Positions 52,887 through 64,000 of a DNA stretch of 64,000 bases are shown one piece after another. Made by a program: the position numbers and the translations under genes. The first letter of the stretch is position 1. Every line of letters starts with the position of its first letter. Source of the DNA: Symbiodinium kawagutii (Eukaryota; Sar; Dinophyceae; Suessiales; Symbiodiniaceae); contig VSDK01023736.1 of the NCBI GenBank assembly GCA_009767595.1, forward strand, positions 54,769-118,768, written 5' to 3'. The notes beneath the pieces are model-generated. The model was given only the letters and a program-made list of their open reading frames with translations. It was not told the DNA's origin and made no database searches.

Positions 52887-55800
52887 CTCAGCTCCGCCGC
52901 CACAGCCGACGCGCGGGGCTGTAGCAGCGGCGGGCCGCGGCACCAGGCGTCAGCGTCCAGGGCCAAGAACTCCGTGGAGGCTAAGTAGCCACCCGTGCCG
53001 TCAGAGGACCTGCGAGCGGACCCGAGATACGGAGTGCACCTGGTGAAGCTTCTCATAGTTATACTAAGATAATCTAAGATATACTAATATATAGAACTTG
53101 AGAACTTCATTCTGATACTCAGACTTCATAGCTACATGGCACAATTGGATGTCGGAGTAAGCTGATGGTAAATAGATTTAAATCACAGAATAAAATAAAC
53201 AATCGAATAAGTACTAAAGTTAGAACGTAGAACTGGATAACTTCATTCATGGTGCACTTGAAGCGCAACTGAAGAGTAACCTCATCATGACCTAGTAATC
53301 ACTTCATGGTGAATTGGGCTAGTAATGGTTGACAACAACTGATGCTTAACTCATTCACTTCTGATCACTTCTCATGGCCGATGGTGGCTAAACATGTTTC
53401 ACCTTTGCTAAGGCAAGCAAAGGGACACAATGTTCTTTGCCAAGAGGGAAGCTAAAGAAGGTGCATGGAATTAACAAGGTGCGTCAAATGAGACCAAACC
53501 AGAAGAGTTCATTGGATCAAGACTTCTAATTACTTGAGAAGGGGTGAAACAAAAGGTCGACATTGCAGGGAAGCATACAAAAAATGAAACGCAAGCAGTC
53601 GTACTTGTTAGCAATGGTTCATAAGTCAAACAGCCTGTCAACTATTAACTGATGGCAACTGATACCATTGATATGCGAATACTCAACTACTTTGCTTGCT
53701 GTTGTTGTCCTCAGCCCCTCTAAGCTGGGTAATCACAGACTAGAACGTGGGACCACCTGCTTTGCTTCGCAAAGAGGAACTCAAGGCCAGCATAGGCAAG
53801 GCTTAAAGATGCTACCTTTCGTGAAAAAAGTCCGGGCGACAAGTGCCCTTCCTTCTGCCAACCGCTGTGGTTGGGAAGTAGGGATTCTCCCGAGTGTCCT
53901 CAACACCTACATCCTCCTAGCCATGCATTTGCTTGATTCGCCACCACTGACTCAGCTGAGCAGTGTCAGATTTACCAGGCAATTCTTGTGGAGCTATCAA
54001 TCCCCAACCCCAATTCCCAATAGCCATTCTTTGGCAGTTAACAGTACTCCATTTCTTTCTCAGCCCATCTACTGATGGAGTATCTAGAATGGTCCAATGG
54101 TGAATTTCTACTCTAATCAATTAACCATTCTTACGGAGTATCAATCCCCCAGAGATCGTATCAATCCCCCATAGATCCTCCCACCCTCGGTGAGGATCAC
54201 ACCGGCAGCCGCCGTTCAAGGCCTGGTGAGACCGCCACAGAGCCAGAGTCCTTCCCCAAAGCGGAGCCAGAGTCCTTCTCCAAAGCGCACCGCTGCTGGG
54301 TAGCAACGGGGCCTGGAGAATGCCTAGGATGCGGATGGGGATGGGGGTGGGCATGCGCAGTACCATGGTGGTGTCTCACAATCGGGAACCCCCAAAAATG
54401 GTTGGTTTTTTTTAATGACTTGGATGATTTGGGGGTATCCCTATTTTGAGAAACACCCACATGGCTCATCTGCTTGGGAAACACTTCGCATGGAATCCTG
54501 GGTGTTGAAAGCTGTTGAACTTGCTGGTTTTGATGCTTCGTGGAGAAGTCTCACTTCGCTACCCTCGCAGCAAGTTGTGCAAACCCTGCAATTTTATTTG
54601 CCGAGCTGACTTGCAATTTTTGATACGTGTACGAACAATGTCAAATCACCACGGCCTCAAACGTCCCAGCGACTGGGAGGGAACCCCAACATCAAGCCAA
54701 TCACGCGCTTTTTGTTGGCTCGAAAAATCACCACATTGGACTGATGGGTGCTTGCTCGCTGACAATGTATGAACTGTAGCCCCATTTTCGTCCATGTTTG
54801 AGCGCCCTTGTCCCCACAGTTCGTTGGCTACATGCTCATAGTTCACATATGTTACATGTTTGCATTATCAGATCCTCCTACCCATCTTTTGAATTCTTGG
54901 GTTGCAGTGTGCAGTGGAGCACACATCTTTTTGTCGCAGCTCGAAATCCTCGAAATTGAACCGCGGTTGACGTTCCAACAGCTTGACCTTTAGCATTCTA
55001 GTTGATATGTTCACTGGCGGTAGGACTTGGACCCAGCAGGTGTGGCTAAGGCGAATCAGCTTTACATGGACTGGATCCAACTGCGAAAAAGGGTCGGTAA
55101 ACCACCCAGCTGTTTGGATTCTCAATCTCCACAACCTGTTCGTCATTGGGTGTTTCTCAAAATCGACGGACCAGTCATTTAGGCTTAAAAAACACAAACA
55201 CCCAAAACTTGGGGGTTCCCTTTGGCTTAAAAACACCCATTCCTTCTCGTCCTCCTGCCCCTGTTTCCCCCTTTTTCCCTCAGCGCTGCACCGGCAAAGG
55301 CTGCCATTGACCTTCTGACGGCTCCAACACCTGTCGTTAACTTCAGGTGGTAGCCATCTGCCGGCGTTTTACCGTGTTTCCAGAACTGGAGTGACCCAAA
55401 CCTGCAGTTGCATTCAGCTCTTGGAATGTTCAACAGCAACCATGATCAATGCACAGCCGCTGGTAACCACCGCATCAACCATTATCAACCTTTATTGGGG
55501 TGTCCATCTACCCAATCTTGGCACTATCTAGTCTTGACCCACCCCTGCCAGGATTTCCCAGCCTGGGACACCTGAAACGATTCCGCAGAGGAGTGGTAGA
55601 TGTCGCCATCTCGGCCACCGCAGGCATAGAGGCGTCCGCCTCCGCGCAGTCCCTGCTGTCAGGATTCCATTCCATCAGATTCACAAGGGGACTATCCGTA
55701 AAGATGTAGGTTGGAATGTAGGGCGTGGGGCTGGCTCAGCCCATCCTATCGCTAAAATGGGTTAACCCACCACATGCCATTCTGATGCAACTCAAATTCA

Positions 55801-58738
55801 ACCCACGAAGCTTGCAGCTCGGTTTCCCATTGAACATGACTCATTGGATTCTCTGTTTAAGATTCCTCAGGTCTGACCCGAGTTACTGGTCTCAAACCAC
55901 ATCTGACCAATGACCATCCCCAGGGTTTCGGACGCAAGGCCACCAAGCCAAGGCCACCTGGCAGAAGGGACCCTGTGGCTCTGTCAGAGCCGCTCAGCCT
56001 GTTGGTGACGGCTGTGCTGCATTGACATAGTCATGAAGAATGGCTGGTTATATAATCCAACTATGAGCCAACTATTATTGTAGGATTATGATTATATCAT
56101 AATTATATCAGCCAAATGACCATAATTCTATCAACGACAATTGTAAAGTGATGTGTTTGATTCTAACAATATCTAACAATAATTATGATTTATTGAATTT
56201 ATGCTTTGTTACTGCCATATTCACTTGGCCAGTGTTGGTGACATGGTGGATCGCAGCCAACCCCATAGAGTAGGATACCATGGGGTTGCCAGTGCTCACA
56301 CAACCCAAGCCATCAAAAATTGAGACGAACTTAAGGGGTAGAAAACTGTTGGCCAGGGCCATCTAATGCAAATCAAACTAGTGACGGATCACCAGCCTTA
56401 TGATGCGTTTTCTACTATCGTCTACGCTGGCATGGAGATCTGACATGGCTTCATCCACTCTGCCTACAGATCCAGTGCTCCAAATGATGAAGTTTGGACA
56501 TGACCTTGCGGAAAGCATCCTTTTGAGCGGGTACATCAGCGATCTGCAAACTGGGCCAAAACCATAGGTTCTATCGAAGAAGTAAAGGAGTAAATGCAAC
56601 AGAAACGTGACCTCCTTTAGTAAGGCGACCCAAAAGCGCCCATTCCATCTTGCCGCGACACATGCTTTGGCAGTTTTCACGCAATCGATTGTGGATTATA
56701 TTCAATCCTATTGGTTGATATACCTATATCATATAGTTGTATACCATGATTCTCAGAATCACCCGCAATATTCACCAGGTCCCTGAGAATTTCCCTGGGT
56801 CTCGAGATGTTTTGAGTCACTGCACTCACTGCACCCTGCCTCTTCTTTGCGACATGGGCGGTCCAGGCGACCATTCATTCCAAGCAGGGTCAAAAACCTG
56901 CAAAGTCGCCAGGGATGCAGGGACAGTGCAACAGAAACTCGAGGGACCCTGGAGACTGAAGGAGACCCAACCGTGAGATTCTGAAAGCATGTTTTTTTTT
57001 TCGATTTTGCAAACCACTGGGTCCTCAAATTGCACCCAACTTCGACAGTTCCATGATTGTTGCCAACTGCAGTCACACCATTGGCGGCCGTCAAGCACGT
57101 ACAGTGTCGGTTGCAGGTAGGAGTGCACTGTAGTGAGAAATCCACCACTTGATGGCGCAGTTGCAATTGATCTACCCTGAATCTACGGAGCTATGGTGAA
57201 ATGTATGGCAATCTCTATAATTTACGTTCCATATCAATCGACATAAATAGTCACTAAGACCTATGTCAATCTATGTCAATGTGCTATGCATAGTCTACAA
57301 ACAGTTTGATGGCCTGGCAGACCAACCCATCCACGAAGTCTACGCGTCCCGGAGCCTCCATGTTCTGTAGAAAGTCACCATCAAAGCCACCAACCACATA
57401 AAGCCTGGCAGCATCGATGGATTGATGAGAAAACTTAGAGAAATCCAGGGATGTTCCGCCATTGTGAATCATCATTCGCATGCACCAAGCATCATTAAGT
57501 GTCATTCATCGTCAACTATTTGTGGTCAACAGCCTCCAACGCTGCCCAAAACTTGATACCCCAGACTCACGGCTTCCCCACAACACAAACGAAGCTTAGG
57601 ACGACTCCAAGTTGGTTGCTGCCCTCGCACTGAATTGTCGGGCTTTTGGTACTCCATCCTTGTCCCCATGCTGCTGGTTGGTGCAGGCACCCCATTGTTC
57701 ACATTTGTTCATGGTTCACCGTCATATAGTTCACCATAGTTAATTATACCAATATCAAGTTGGATCATGTATCAACATGAAGAAACAAACGCTAAAGTAA
57801 GGTCACGTCTGTCTATGGCAATGCCTCTTCTTGTAGTTATACCATTTATCAACCGCAAGACCGAAAGGGACCCCAATTGACCACAATTTCCACCAGCCTT
57901 CCACCAATTGCCGCAGCGGCCGCCATACTTCTTGCACTTGGGAGTGGAGCAACTTCCTGCCACACGGAATCTAAGCACCCACTGCAGGGCCACCCTTGGT
58001 GAACTCAAACGCTGTCTGCCAAGACGTTGCGTCTGTGAGCGGACTAGCACCTCTTTTGGATGTACGTACTTTCATACCGCGTACGCACCGAACTCATTGG
58101 AAAGAGCTTGAAAGTGGTCCCTGAATGTTTGGCGACCACAAGCTGGCCCGGAGCGCCTGCCAGTCACCGGTTGCTGGCTCCATTCTCCAACAGTGGCTCG
58201 AAAGGCTTCGTCCATCATGACCTGGCCGATGATGGCGATGAGCAGCAAACAGAAATGGTCCAACAGCAACCGTGCTGTCATCAACATCACGACTACTACA
58301 GTAACGATTTTGAATCATTATGAACCGTGGTGAACTCCTATGAACATGATATATGTTAACATGTTGGTTGTACCGTGTTTTGTTGTATGAACATGTAGTG
58401 GTGTTTGTCATAAGAGGGGTACCCCCCGGAATCATCCAATATTAGCCATTGATAGTAATAAACCAACCATAACTTTGGGGTTCCCAGTCACTTGCTAGGT
58501 CGAAACAACCATAGAGTTGGCATCCCCTATCATCATTATTGGTGGTTATAGTCTCCTATTGTTATCCATTACAACCCCCTAAAAAATCTATAAAGCTATA
58601 CTCCCCCATTATGATCCCCTGTATGGCAGTGGGTCAAAACCCCGTACCCCTGGTTCCCCATCATCAACCACTGTTTTCCCTATGATTTGTGTTTGTCATC
58701 CCCCTTTAGTTGGTTGATTAATGTATTGGCCCATAGCC

Positions 58739-58775
<37 letters not shown>

Positions 58776-59562
58776 NNNNNNNNNNNNNNNNNNNNNNNNN
58801 NNNNNNNNNNNNNNNNNNNNNNNNNNNNNNNNNNNNNNNNNNNNNNNNNNNNNNNNNNNNNNNNNNNNNNNNNNNNNNNNNNNNNNNNNNNNNNNNNNNN
58901 NNNNNNNNNNNNNNNNNNNNNNNNNNNNNNNNNNNNNNNNNNNNNNNNNNNNNNNNNNNNNNNNNNNNNNNNNNNNNNNNNNNNNNNNNNNNNNNNNNNN
59001 NNNNNNNNNNNNNNNNNNNNNNNNNNNNNNNNNNNNNNNNNNNNNNNNNNNNNNNNNNNNNNNNNNNNNNNNNNNNNNNNNNNNNNNNNNNNNNNNNNNN
59101 NNNNNNNNNNNNNNNNNNNNNNNNNNNNNNNNNNNNNNNNNNNNNNNNNNNNNNNNNNNNNNNNNNNNNNNNNNNNNNNNNNNNNNNNNNNNNNNNNNNN
59201 NNNNNNNNNNNNNNNNNNNNNNNNNNNNNNNNNNNNNNNNNNNNNNNNNNNNNNNNNNNNNNNNNNNNNNNNNNNNNNNNNNNNNNNNNNNNNNNNNNNN
59301 NNNNNNNNNNNNNNNNNNNNNNNNNNNNNNNNNNNNNNNNNNNCCACCCCACACCACAGGGGGGGAGGGGGGGGTACCCTGACCCTGGGGGGGGGGGGGG
59401 GGGGCCTGAAGGAACCTGGATCATATATAACCATCACAATCCCATGTTATGCACAATTCTAACCTCCCATCACCATCTCGATATCACACGTGACATGGTC
59501 CACCGCCTCCCAGCACATGGAGCACTGGCCGCTGCGCGCCCAGCACGGCACGGCAGGGAAAC
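52887..59562 (-). CDS. Kelch-repeat protein, nine consecutive exons (partial)
   Basis: Exons 5'-3': 59562-59507, 58221-58157, 57956-57898, 57404-57356, 56897-56835, 55652-55572, 55330-55292, 54323-54223, 53009-52887. All eight junctions are in phase. Donors are GC (59.5, 58.2, 57.9, 57.4, 54.2, 52.9) or GT (56.8, 55.6, 55.3). Joined exons give classic blades: VLHVLGG then HDGRSLSSHCWRMEPATGDW; PLPSARSMAAAAAIGG then RLYVVGGFDGDFLQ; VFDPAWNEWSPGPPMSQRRG; GRLYACGGRDGDIYHSSAES; VLEPSEGQWQPLP; RPRCYPAAVRFGEGLWL and CGGLT; and GYLASTEFLALDADAW. At least four to five blades of a beta-propeller for protein binding. An 8-residue strand (RFGEGLWL) is duplicated in the exon at 54.3 kb. The assembly gap lies in the first intron. 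Likely 5' exons are at 60.4-63.7 kb; the 3' end was not found. Confidence 0.85.
54239..54286 (-). repeat. 24-bp tandem duplication inside a kelch exon
   Basis: Two copies of a 24-bp unit (plus strand, each containing AGCCAGAGTCCTTC and CCAAAGCG) differ at one base. The frame is kept and eight residues are repeated before the Gly-Gly of the blade. Confidence 0.85.
54364..54461. repeat. MITE family A, copy 17
   Basis: ATGGTGGTGTCTCACAATCG and CCCTATTTTGAGAAACACCC ends. It lies 40 bp from the 54323 exon border. Confidence 0.85.
55146..55240. repeat. MITE family A, copy 18 (diverged)
   Basis: TTGGGTGTTTCTCAAAATCG at left; the right arm is reduced to CTTAAAAACACCC. Confidence 0.7.
58395..58515. 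repeat. MITE family A, copy 19 (diverged)
   Basis: GTGGTGTTTGTCATAAGAGG at left, an internal GATAGTAATAAACCAACCAT, and a degraded right arm. Confidence 0.65.
58622..58744. repeat. MITE family C, copy 5
   Basis: TATGGCAGTGGGTCAAAACC and ATGTATTGGCCCATAGCCAT arms. Followed directly by a (TA)n run and the assembly gap. Confidence 0.85.
58741..58775. repeat. (TA)n run at the gap edge
   Basis: TA dinucleotides up to the first N. Confidence 0.95.
58776..59343. other. Assembly gap (568 N)
   Basis: Unknown bases, bounded by (TA)n at left and C/G homopolymers at right. Any exon in it is invisible. Confidence 1.
59354..59404. repeat. Poly-G-rich tract
   Basis: Runs of G up to about 18 bases, likely the reason for the assembly break; base accuracy here is doubtful. 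Confidence 0.9.
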
Positions 59563-60371
59563 CTGGAGAAAGCGCTGCCGCACGACAGGGATCACCACGG
59601 GTGGAAAATCCCATGCTGTGCCAGAGCCCATTGTTGCACCATTGACTCGTCTGGAAGCTGTTGCAGTAGCAATTGTACTGTGTACTTTACCGCAACCAAT
59701 GGTACTGTAGAGCATGGTACAACTGTAAGCCATCGATATAACCAACCAATATCCACAATTGTGCCTACAGCATAATAATAGCTTCACCTATCAACCACGG
59801 TATGATAAAATATGAGAAGAAAAAGCACTTTCTAAGCAGTAGTTGCACAGTAGAACCACAACCAACTAATGCAGCAGTGGTATACAATGGGAGTTCCAAC
59901 GAACGGACAGTATGAGGATGGGCCACAATACGGTACCAAGTCATCCACAGGGCCGCAATCATTTCCTGCAAGGAACCAACCATTTATGGGTCTAATATGG
60001 TCCAATCCACTTACCCTTGGCTATGTATTGCTACATATCCTCCCAAAATTTCTCGTTGTCAATAGCTGGTGTCGGTGGCACCCGGCCTATTTCTTGGAGA
60101 TCCTTCGTATTTCTGGAAGCAGAACTGGTGATCAATGGTAGATATGGTGATCAATGGTAGATGCATATTGATAATCCACCATTGGTTTACCTTGAGAAGC
60201 TGCTGGTTTACTATCAAATACTGTTTTTTCAAAAATGGATCCAACATATGATGCTAACTCGATAACTTCATGACCATTAAACCACCATCCAACATTTCCT
60301 AACCATTCAACCACCATTGGTTTACCTCAAAGAGCTGGTGTCCTCCTGTGGGATATGACAACGTTGGTGAC

Positions 60372-63300
60372 CAACTCCTTGGGATGGACAAGGCACTCCA
60401 TGGCTCGTTGCACAAGCATGGCATTGGCCACTTCCGAGACCTTCAGGAACCATAGGACCTCCGGAGGAGCAAAATATCAAATTGCAGCAATCTGTTGATC
60501 TACTACTGAAGATTGCTGATGCTTGAATGATTACTGCTCTACCAAATCTATATATGATCCACTAATGTTATCCATCTGTTGGCTACTCATCTAAATTTGT
60601 TTAAATGATGCAAATGATTTGAAAATCGAATTGCAGCAACTGCTGCATTTTGATGATTTAAATGATTTAGATGAGTAATGATGCTAATCATTTATTCGTT
60701 GATTTAAACCCGTTGGCGCTTATCTGATACTAATGAGTTTAGCGACGCGGGCTAAAACCATCACACCTAGTCATGTTCGAAAGGTGAGCTGTAAAAGCTT
60801 CACAACTAGCGCTGTTTTGGAGGATTTTCACAGTAATCGCCCAAAAACCATGGCTGTTTACATCGTTTCTAAATGTTTTGAGGCCGCGAAGCCAAAAAAT
60901 GAAAATTGGCGTGCTTCATTGTACTACTCAAAATAGTTCAGATAATAACCGTGCTTCATCGTGCTACCTGCCCTGGAGCTGAACAGTTTACCGTTTCGCC
61001 TTGACAGCCAGAGGTCCAGTGCGAAGTACATGCAGAGGAAGCTCCTCAGCGGTTGGAAAGCGGTCGTGGCGAAGCACCACTTTCTGCAATGGCTAATCCC
61101 CTACAATCAATATTGACCAACATCCATAAATGCTTGACTTCAGTTGAGCTCGCCAACATCAACAATTAGTATTCAAATTAACTACCAGATTTGGTCAATG
61201 ACTGGCGAGAATAGTCATCAAGAACAGTCGAATTCGTGGTTATGATTTATGGTGGTCAATCATGGTGTTATGCATTGAATTGATATCAACAGGGGAGAGT
61301 AACCGACAATATGATGCAATATGCACCTACCAACGAGAATTTTTTGGCTTGCCCTGAACCGGTGAACCCCACGTATTGATACCAGCAGAGCGTCGCAAGA
61401 AAAATCGCTGCACCCTCAAATCCTCTACACTTGAGAGATCCATCTGCCCACCAACAAACATTTGATGGGTAAGATGGGGCTTGGTCATCAAGCAGTTGAC
61501 CGTAAAACTATGATAAGTTATGTTTCAAAAAAAGTTGTTTGTTTCTCACCTGTTGCCAGAAAAATTCAGCTTCTGATCAGGCACTGGAAGGCTATGGAGG
61601 GTTGTTTATCAACAGCTGATGTACCAGGCTTCGACTCGTTTGACAAGTTGAGTCACCCATGGGCCATCTGCCACCTGTGAACTTGCAGACTCAGCATTTT
61701 GTATCGAGCATCTGGGGCTGTTCAAAAACGATTCTACCCCAACTCAGTCATTCTCCAAGAAATGAGGTGTAAATACCATCATAACACTGTCACTTCCCGG
61801 AAATGATGCTGAAAGTAATTGTGCATAAGAAATAATGTGCATATTTTTTGTAAAATCGGTATCGGCCAATGGCATGCATCTGGTAAATGGATCAAGGCTG
61901 AACTGCCACTGCATCGGGATGCATGGTTGACCACAGCCCAAACCTTGAAGTTGTTTGGCTTTGCTCCCCGGATCCCCAGGCGGGTCCATCTCGTGATGCT
62001 ACCAAATACATTCAAATACGAGTGTCCAGCTGAAACTCCGATTGCTTCTCCATCCTGGTGGTTAAACAAGAGGCAACCGGCTGCAATAACCACTCCTTTC
62101 TCAATGCTTTTGATCAACAACCCTTAGTTTTGAGGGCACAGATGGGCACAGTAGCTTGAAGCATCTTGAAGCATCTTGAACCACAGTACCTGAACCTTGA
62201 ATAGTCCCATCCTGGCGTCCAAGGATCATCTCCCCGCAAGAAGAAGGCGCTGGTGGCCGCTTTGCCTTGCAGCGTGCGCCGGGCCACTTCGCCTTCACGA
62301 CCTGACTCCGGCAACTGATCTCCCACAGATTTGGAGGGCCCCGGATCTTCCCCGTCCCCCCAGCCGCAGTATTTCCGGGGTCCTCTATGTATGAGAGGAT
62401 TTGTTGTGAGAACATCCCGTGATAACCCCTCGTATCCCATCAACAGCGCACCAGCGCGCGTGATTTAGCATCCATAATTGGTCAATTGTCCCTGCGTGAG
62501 ACAGGTGCCATGAGTAAATTTCATGATCCTAGCATTTCAACATCACCTTTGAAAATCCACTCTGGTCTGAAACGTCTCTAAGTTCAGCTGTTTGTGCGGG
62601 AGAAACATCTTCAACCACTATAATGCATGTGCAAACTTTCACAATCTATGAATCTTTGTTAAACCATGACTACCATAATTTGCTCAACCATAATTGGCTA
62701 AAGGCTACAATTAGCTGATAGTCAACAATCGCCCTGCAGACCTGTCATTCCGAAATCCTGTCAGCACAACTGATCTGATGACTTCAGCAGGGAAGCACTG
62801 TGATGGCTCCAGCAACTCCGCTGACGCAAAAAGGCCAATGAAGCTCTGCAGTGGCGAAGCAGCTTGGGTGCCAACGGATTTTGTGGTGTTGGTGGTTGTT
62901 TGAGCGATGACATCTACATGGGCTGGTTATGGACGGCAATAGACTCGACATAAGATAGACAGAAACCAATTGACATAAATCAAGGTTGAATGAAAAACAA
63001 AATAAAATTACAAACTATTTCAAATATTCATTTAAAACCAAGTAGCATAACAAAAACACCATTCACGTCTGCCAGTTCACCAACAGGTCGACCTTGAATC
63101 AGCCAAGATGCAGGAAAAGCTGGACGTCAGTGCAGCTGCCATCTGCCAGGCTGGAGGAGCTGAAGAGCTGAGGCAAAACCCTAGGCCCTGGGCATCATGC
63201 TGTGGCTGTGCTCATTGGTCAGCAAGCTGGTGACACTGGCGATGTGGGAGTTCAATGAGTTCATGTTTTAAAAGGGCATCAGCTACCACGAAGGTGGCTA

Positions 63301-63728
63301 TGCTTGTCCAGTTCAGCCCTTCCTGTGATTGGCAGTGTTGGCAAGTGTCCATAATGAGTCACGATCTTGGTAGCTCTTCTTGAGAATATCTAGACTTTAT
63401 ATGTAGTGAGCATCAATGCTGCGGCAAGGAAACTTATCTCAGTCAAGTCCTCCGTCTTGGTATCTAAGAGGCGAAGGAGAAGCAGCACAGTAGTTGGTTG
63501 TTACTCTGGCCGTCATAGATGGGCTGGCAAAGCTGATGGTAAACACCCAAGTAGCGGAGCTTGTCCAGGAATGACCTCTACACACATTGAGGTGGTTTGG
63601 AAATGTTTGGAAAGCTGAAGATTCATGGAGCCATCCGCACAGCTGTCTCTGCTTCACTTTTTGGCATTCACGAGCCTCAAATGATCTCTCAATGAACGCC
63701 ACTGATTCCCACGGCTGTGGCGATGTGC
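60372..63728 (-). CDS. Candidate upstream exons of the kelch gene (four stretches)
   Basis: Minus-strand exon candidates in 5'-3' order. 63728-63636 (acceptor GGTTTTAG|GC) reads PQPWESVAFIERSFEAREC. 62029-61944 reads GHSYLNVFGSITRWTRLG, with a GT donor (TTCAAG|GTTTGG). 61083-61000 reads FPTAEELPLHVLRTGPLAVK, with a GC donor. 60458-60372 reads FLKVSEVANAMLVQRAMECL, with a GT donor. The last two are phase 0 on both sides. No family is recognised; they lie just upstream of the kelch exons on the same strand. Other open patches at 62200-62400 and 59900-60100 could hold further exons. Treat borders as provisional. Confidence 0.45.
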
Positions 63729-64000
63729 CTAAAACCCCGTGGGAGAATAACATCTCTGGGCTTCTAAGACCTGGGCTGTACTTGATTCATCTTGATACAC
63801 TACAATGAAACAATCCATTGAAGTCCGCCAAACGCTAACGTTTGCAGCGCCCGGCGTCCTCTTTTTAAAACTGACGTCCTGGACACCGTGCAGTTTTGCC
63901 ACAGGGTTGTCCATGGCCCGCCATGGTTACACGTGGTGGCTTCCCAACACAAAACATGTCAACATTTTTGACCAAACCTTAAGACCTGGTCCTGGTTGCG

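Noticed and set aside
58680-59437. Four ORFs of 225-242 codons around the gap
   Set aside because: They consist of N bases and TA or G repeats.

Overview
The window looks like nuclear DNA of a dinoflagellate, probably of the symbiodiniacean/suessialean type. The evidence is very short exons (25-150 nt) spread through long introns, intron donors that are GC or GA about as often as GT, AG|G at both intron ends, and intronless Ubl and Ubl-RCC1 proteins. No genus can be named from the sequence alone. Bases 58776-59343 are an assembly gap.

Layout. (1) Bases 1-1763 are AT-rich and virus-like: a partial A32-type packaging ATPase (minus strand, running off the left edge) diverges from a small basic protein and a short C5-cytosine DNA methyltransferase-like protein (plus strand). 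(2) A (CATA)n run separates this from an intronless plus-strand gene (2238-3746) with an internal ubiquitin-like domain ending in Gly-Gly, followed by a 42-bp tandem repeat. (3) Every other coding signal I could support is on the minus strand, as expected for unidirectional dinoflagellate gene arrays. From right to left these are a kelch-repeat gene (core 59562-52887, with probable exons up to 63.7 kb), a three-exon 539-aa gene (49631-46609), an intronless Ubl-RCC1 gene (38079-36631), a KH-domain gene of about 18 micro-exons (34380-17815), an unrecognised multi-exon gene (16390-12139, probably on to about 9.5 kb) that could be the 3' part of the KH gene, and part of a second KH gene (7341-6457).

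Most exons were found by reading for family motifs and then checking that neighbouring exons join in phase. The single-exon genes and the 539-aa gene have complete frames. The KH and kelch chains are in phase across nearly all junctions but lack some terminal exons.

The noncoding remainder is full of short inverted-repeat elements. Family A (about 105 bp, ends like GTTTCTCAAAATAGGGG) has about 19 copies, family C (about 122 bp, ends like ATGGCTGTGGGTCAA) has 5, and family B has 2-3. There are also foldbacks, minisatellites and microsatellites. Some elements lie directly against exons, and paralogous KH exons differ in intron positions, so recent intron gain by introner-like elements is the most interesting hypothesis here. 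The predicted proteins (KH RNA-binding, kelch and RCC1 propellers, Ubl modules) are not a visible pathway; they are neighbours in one array.
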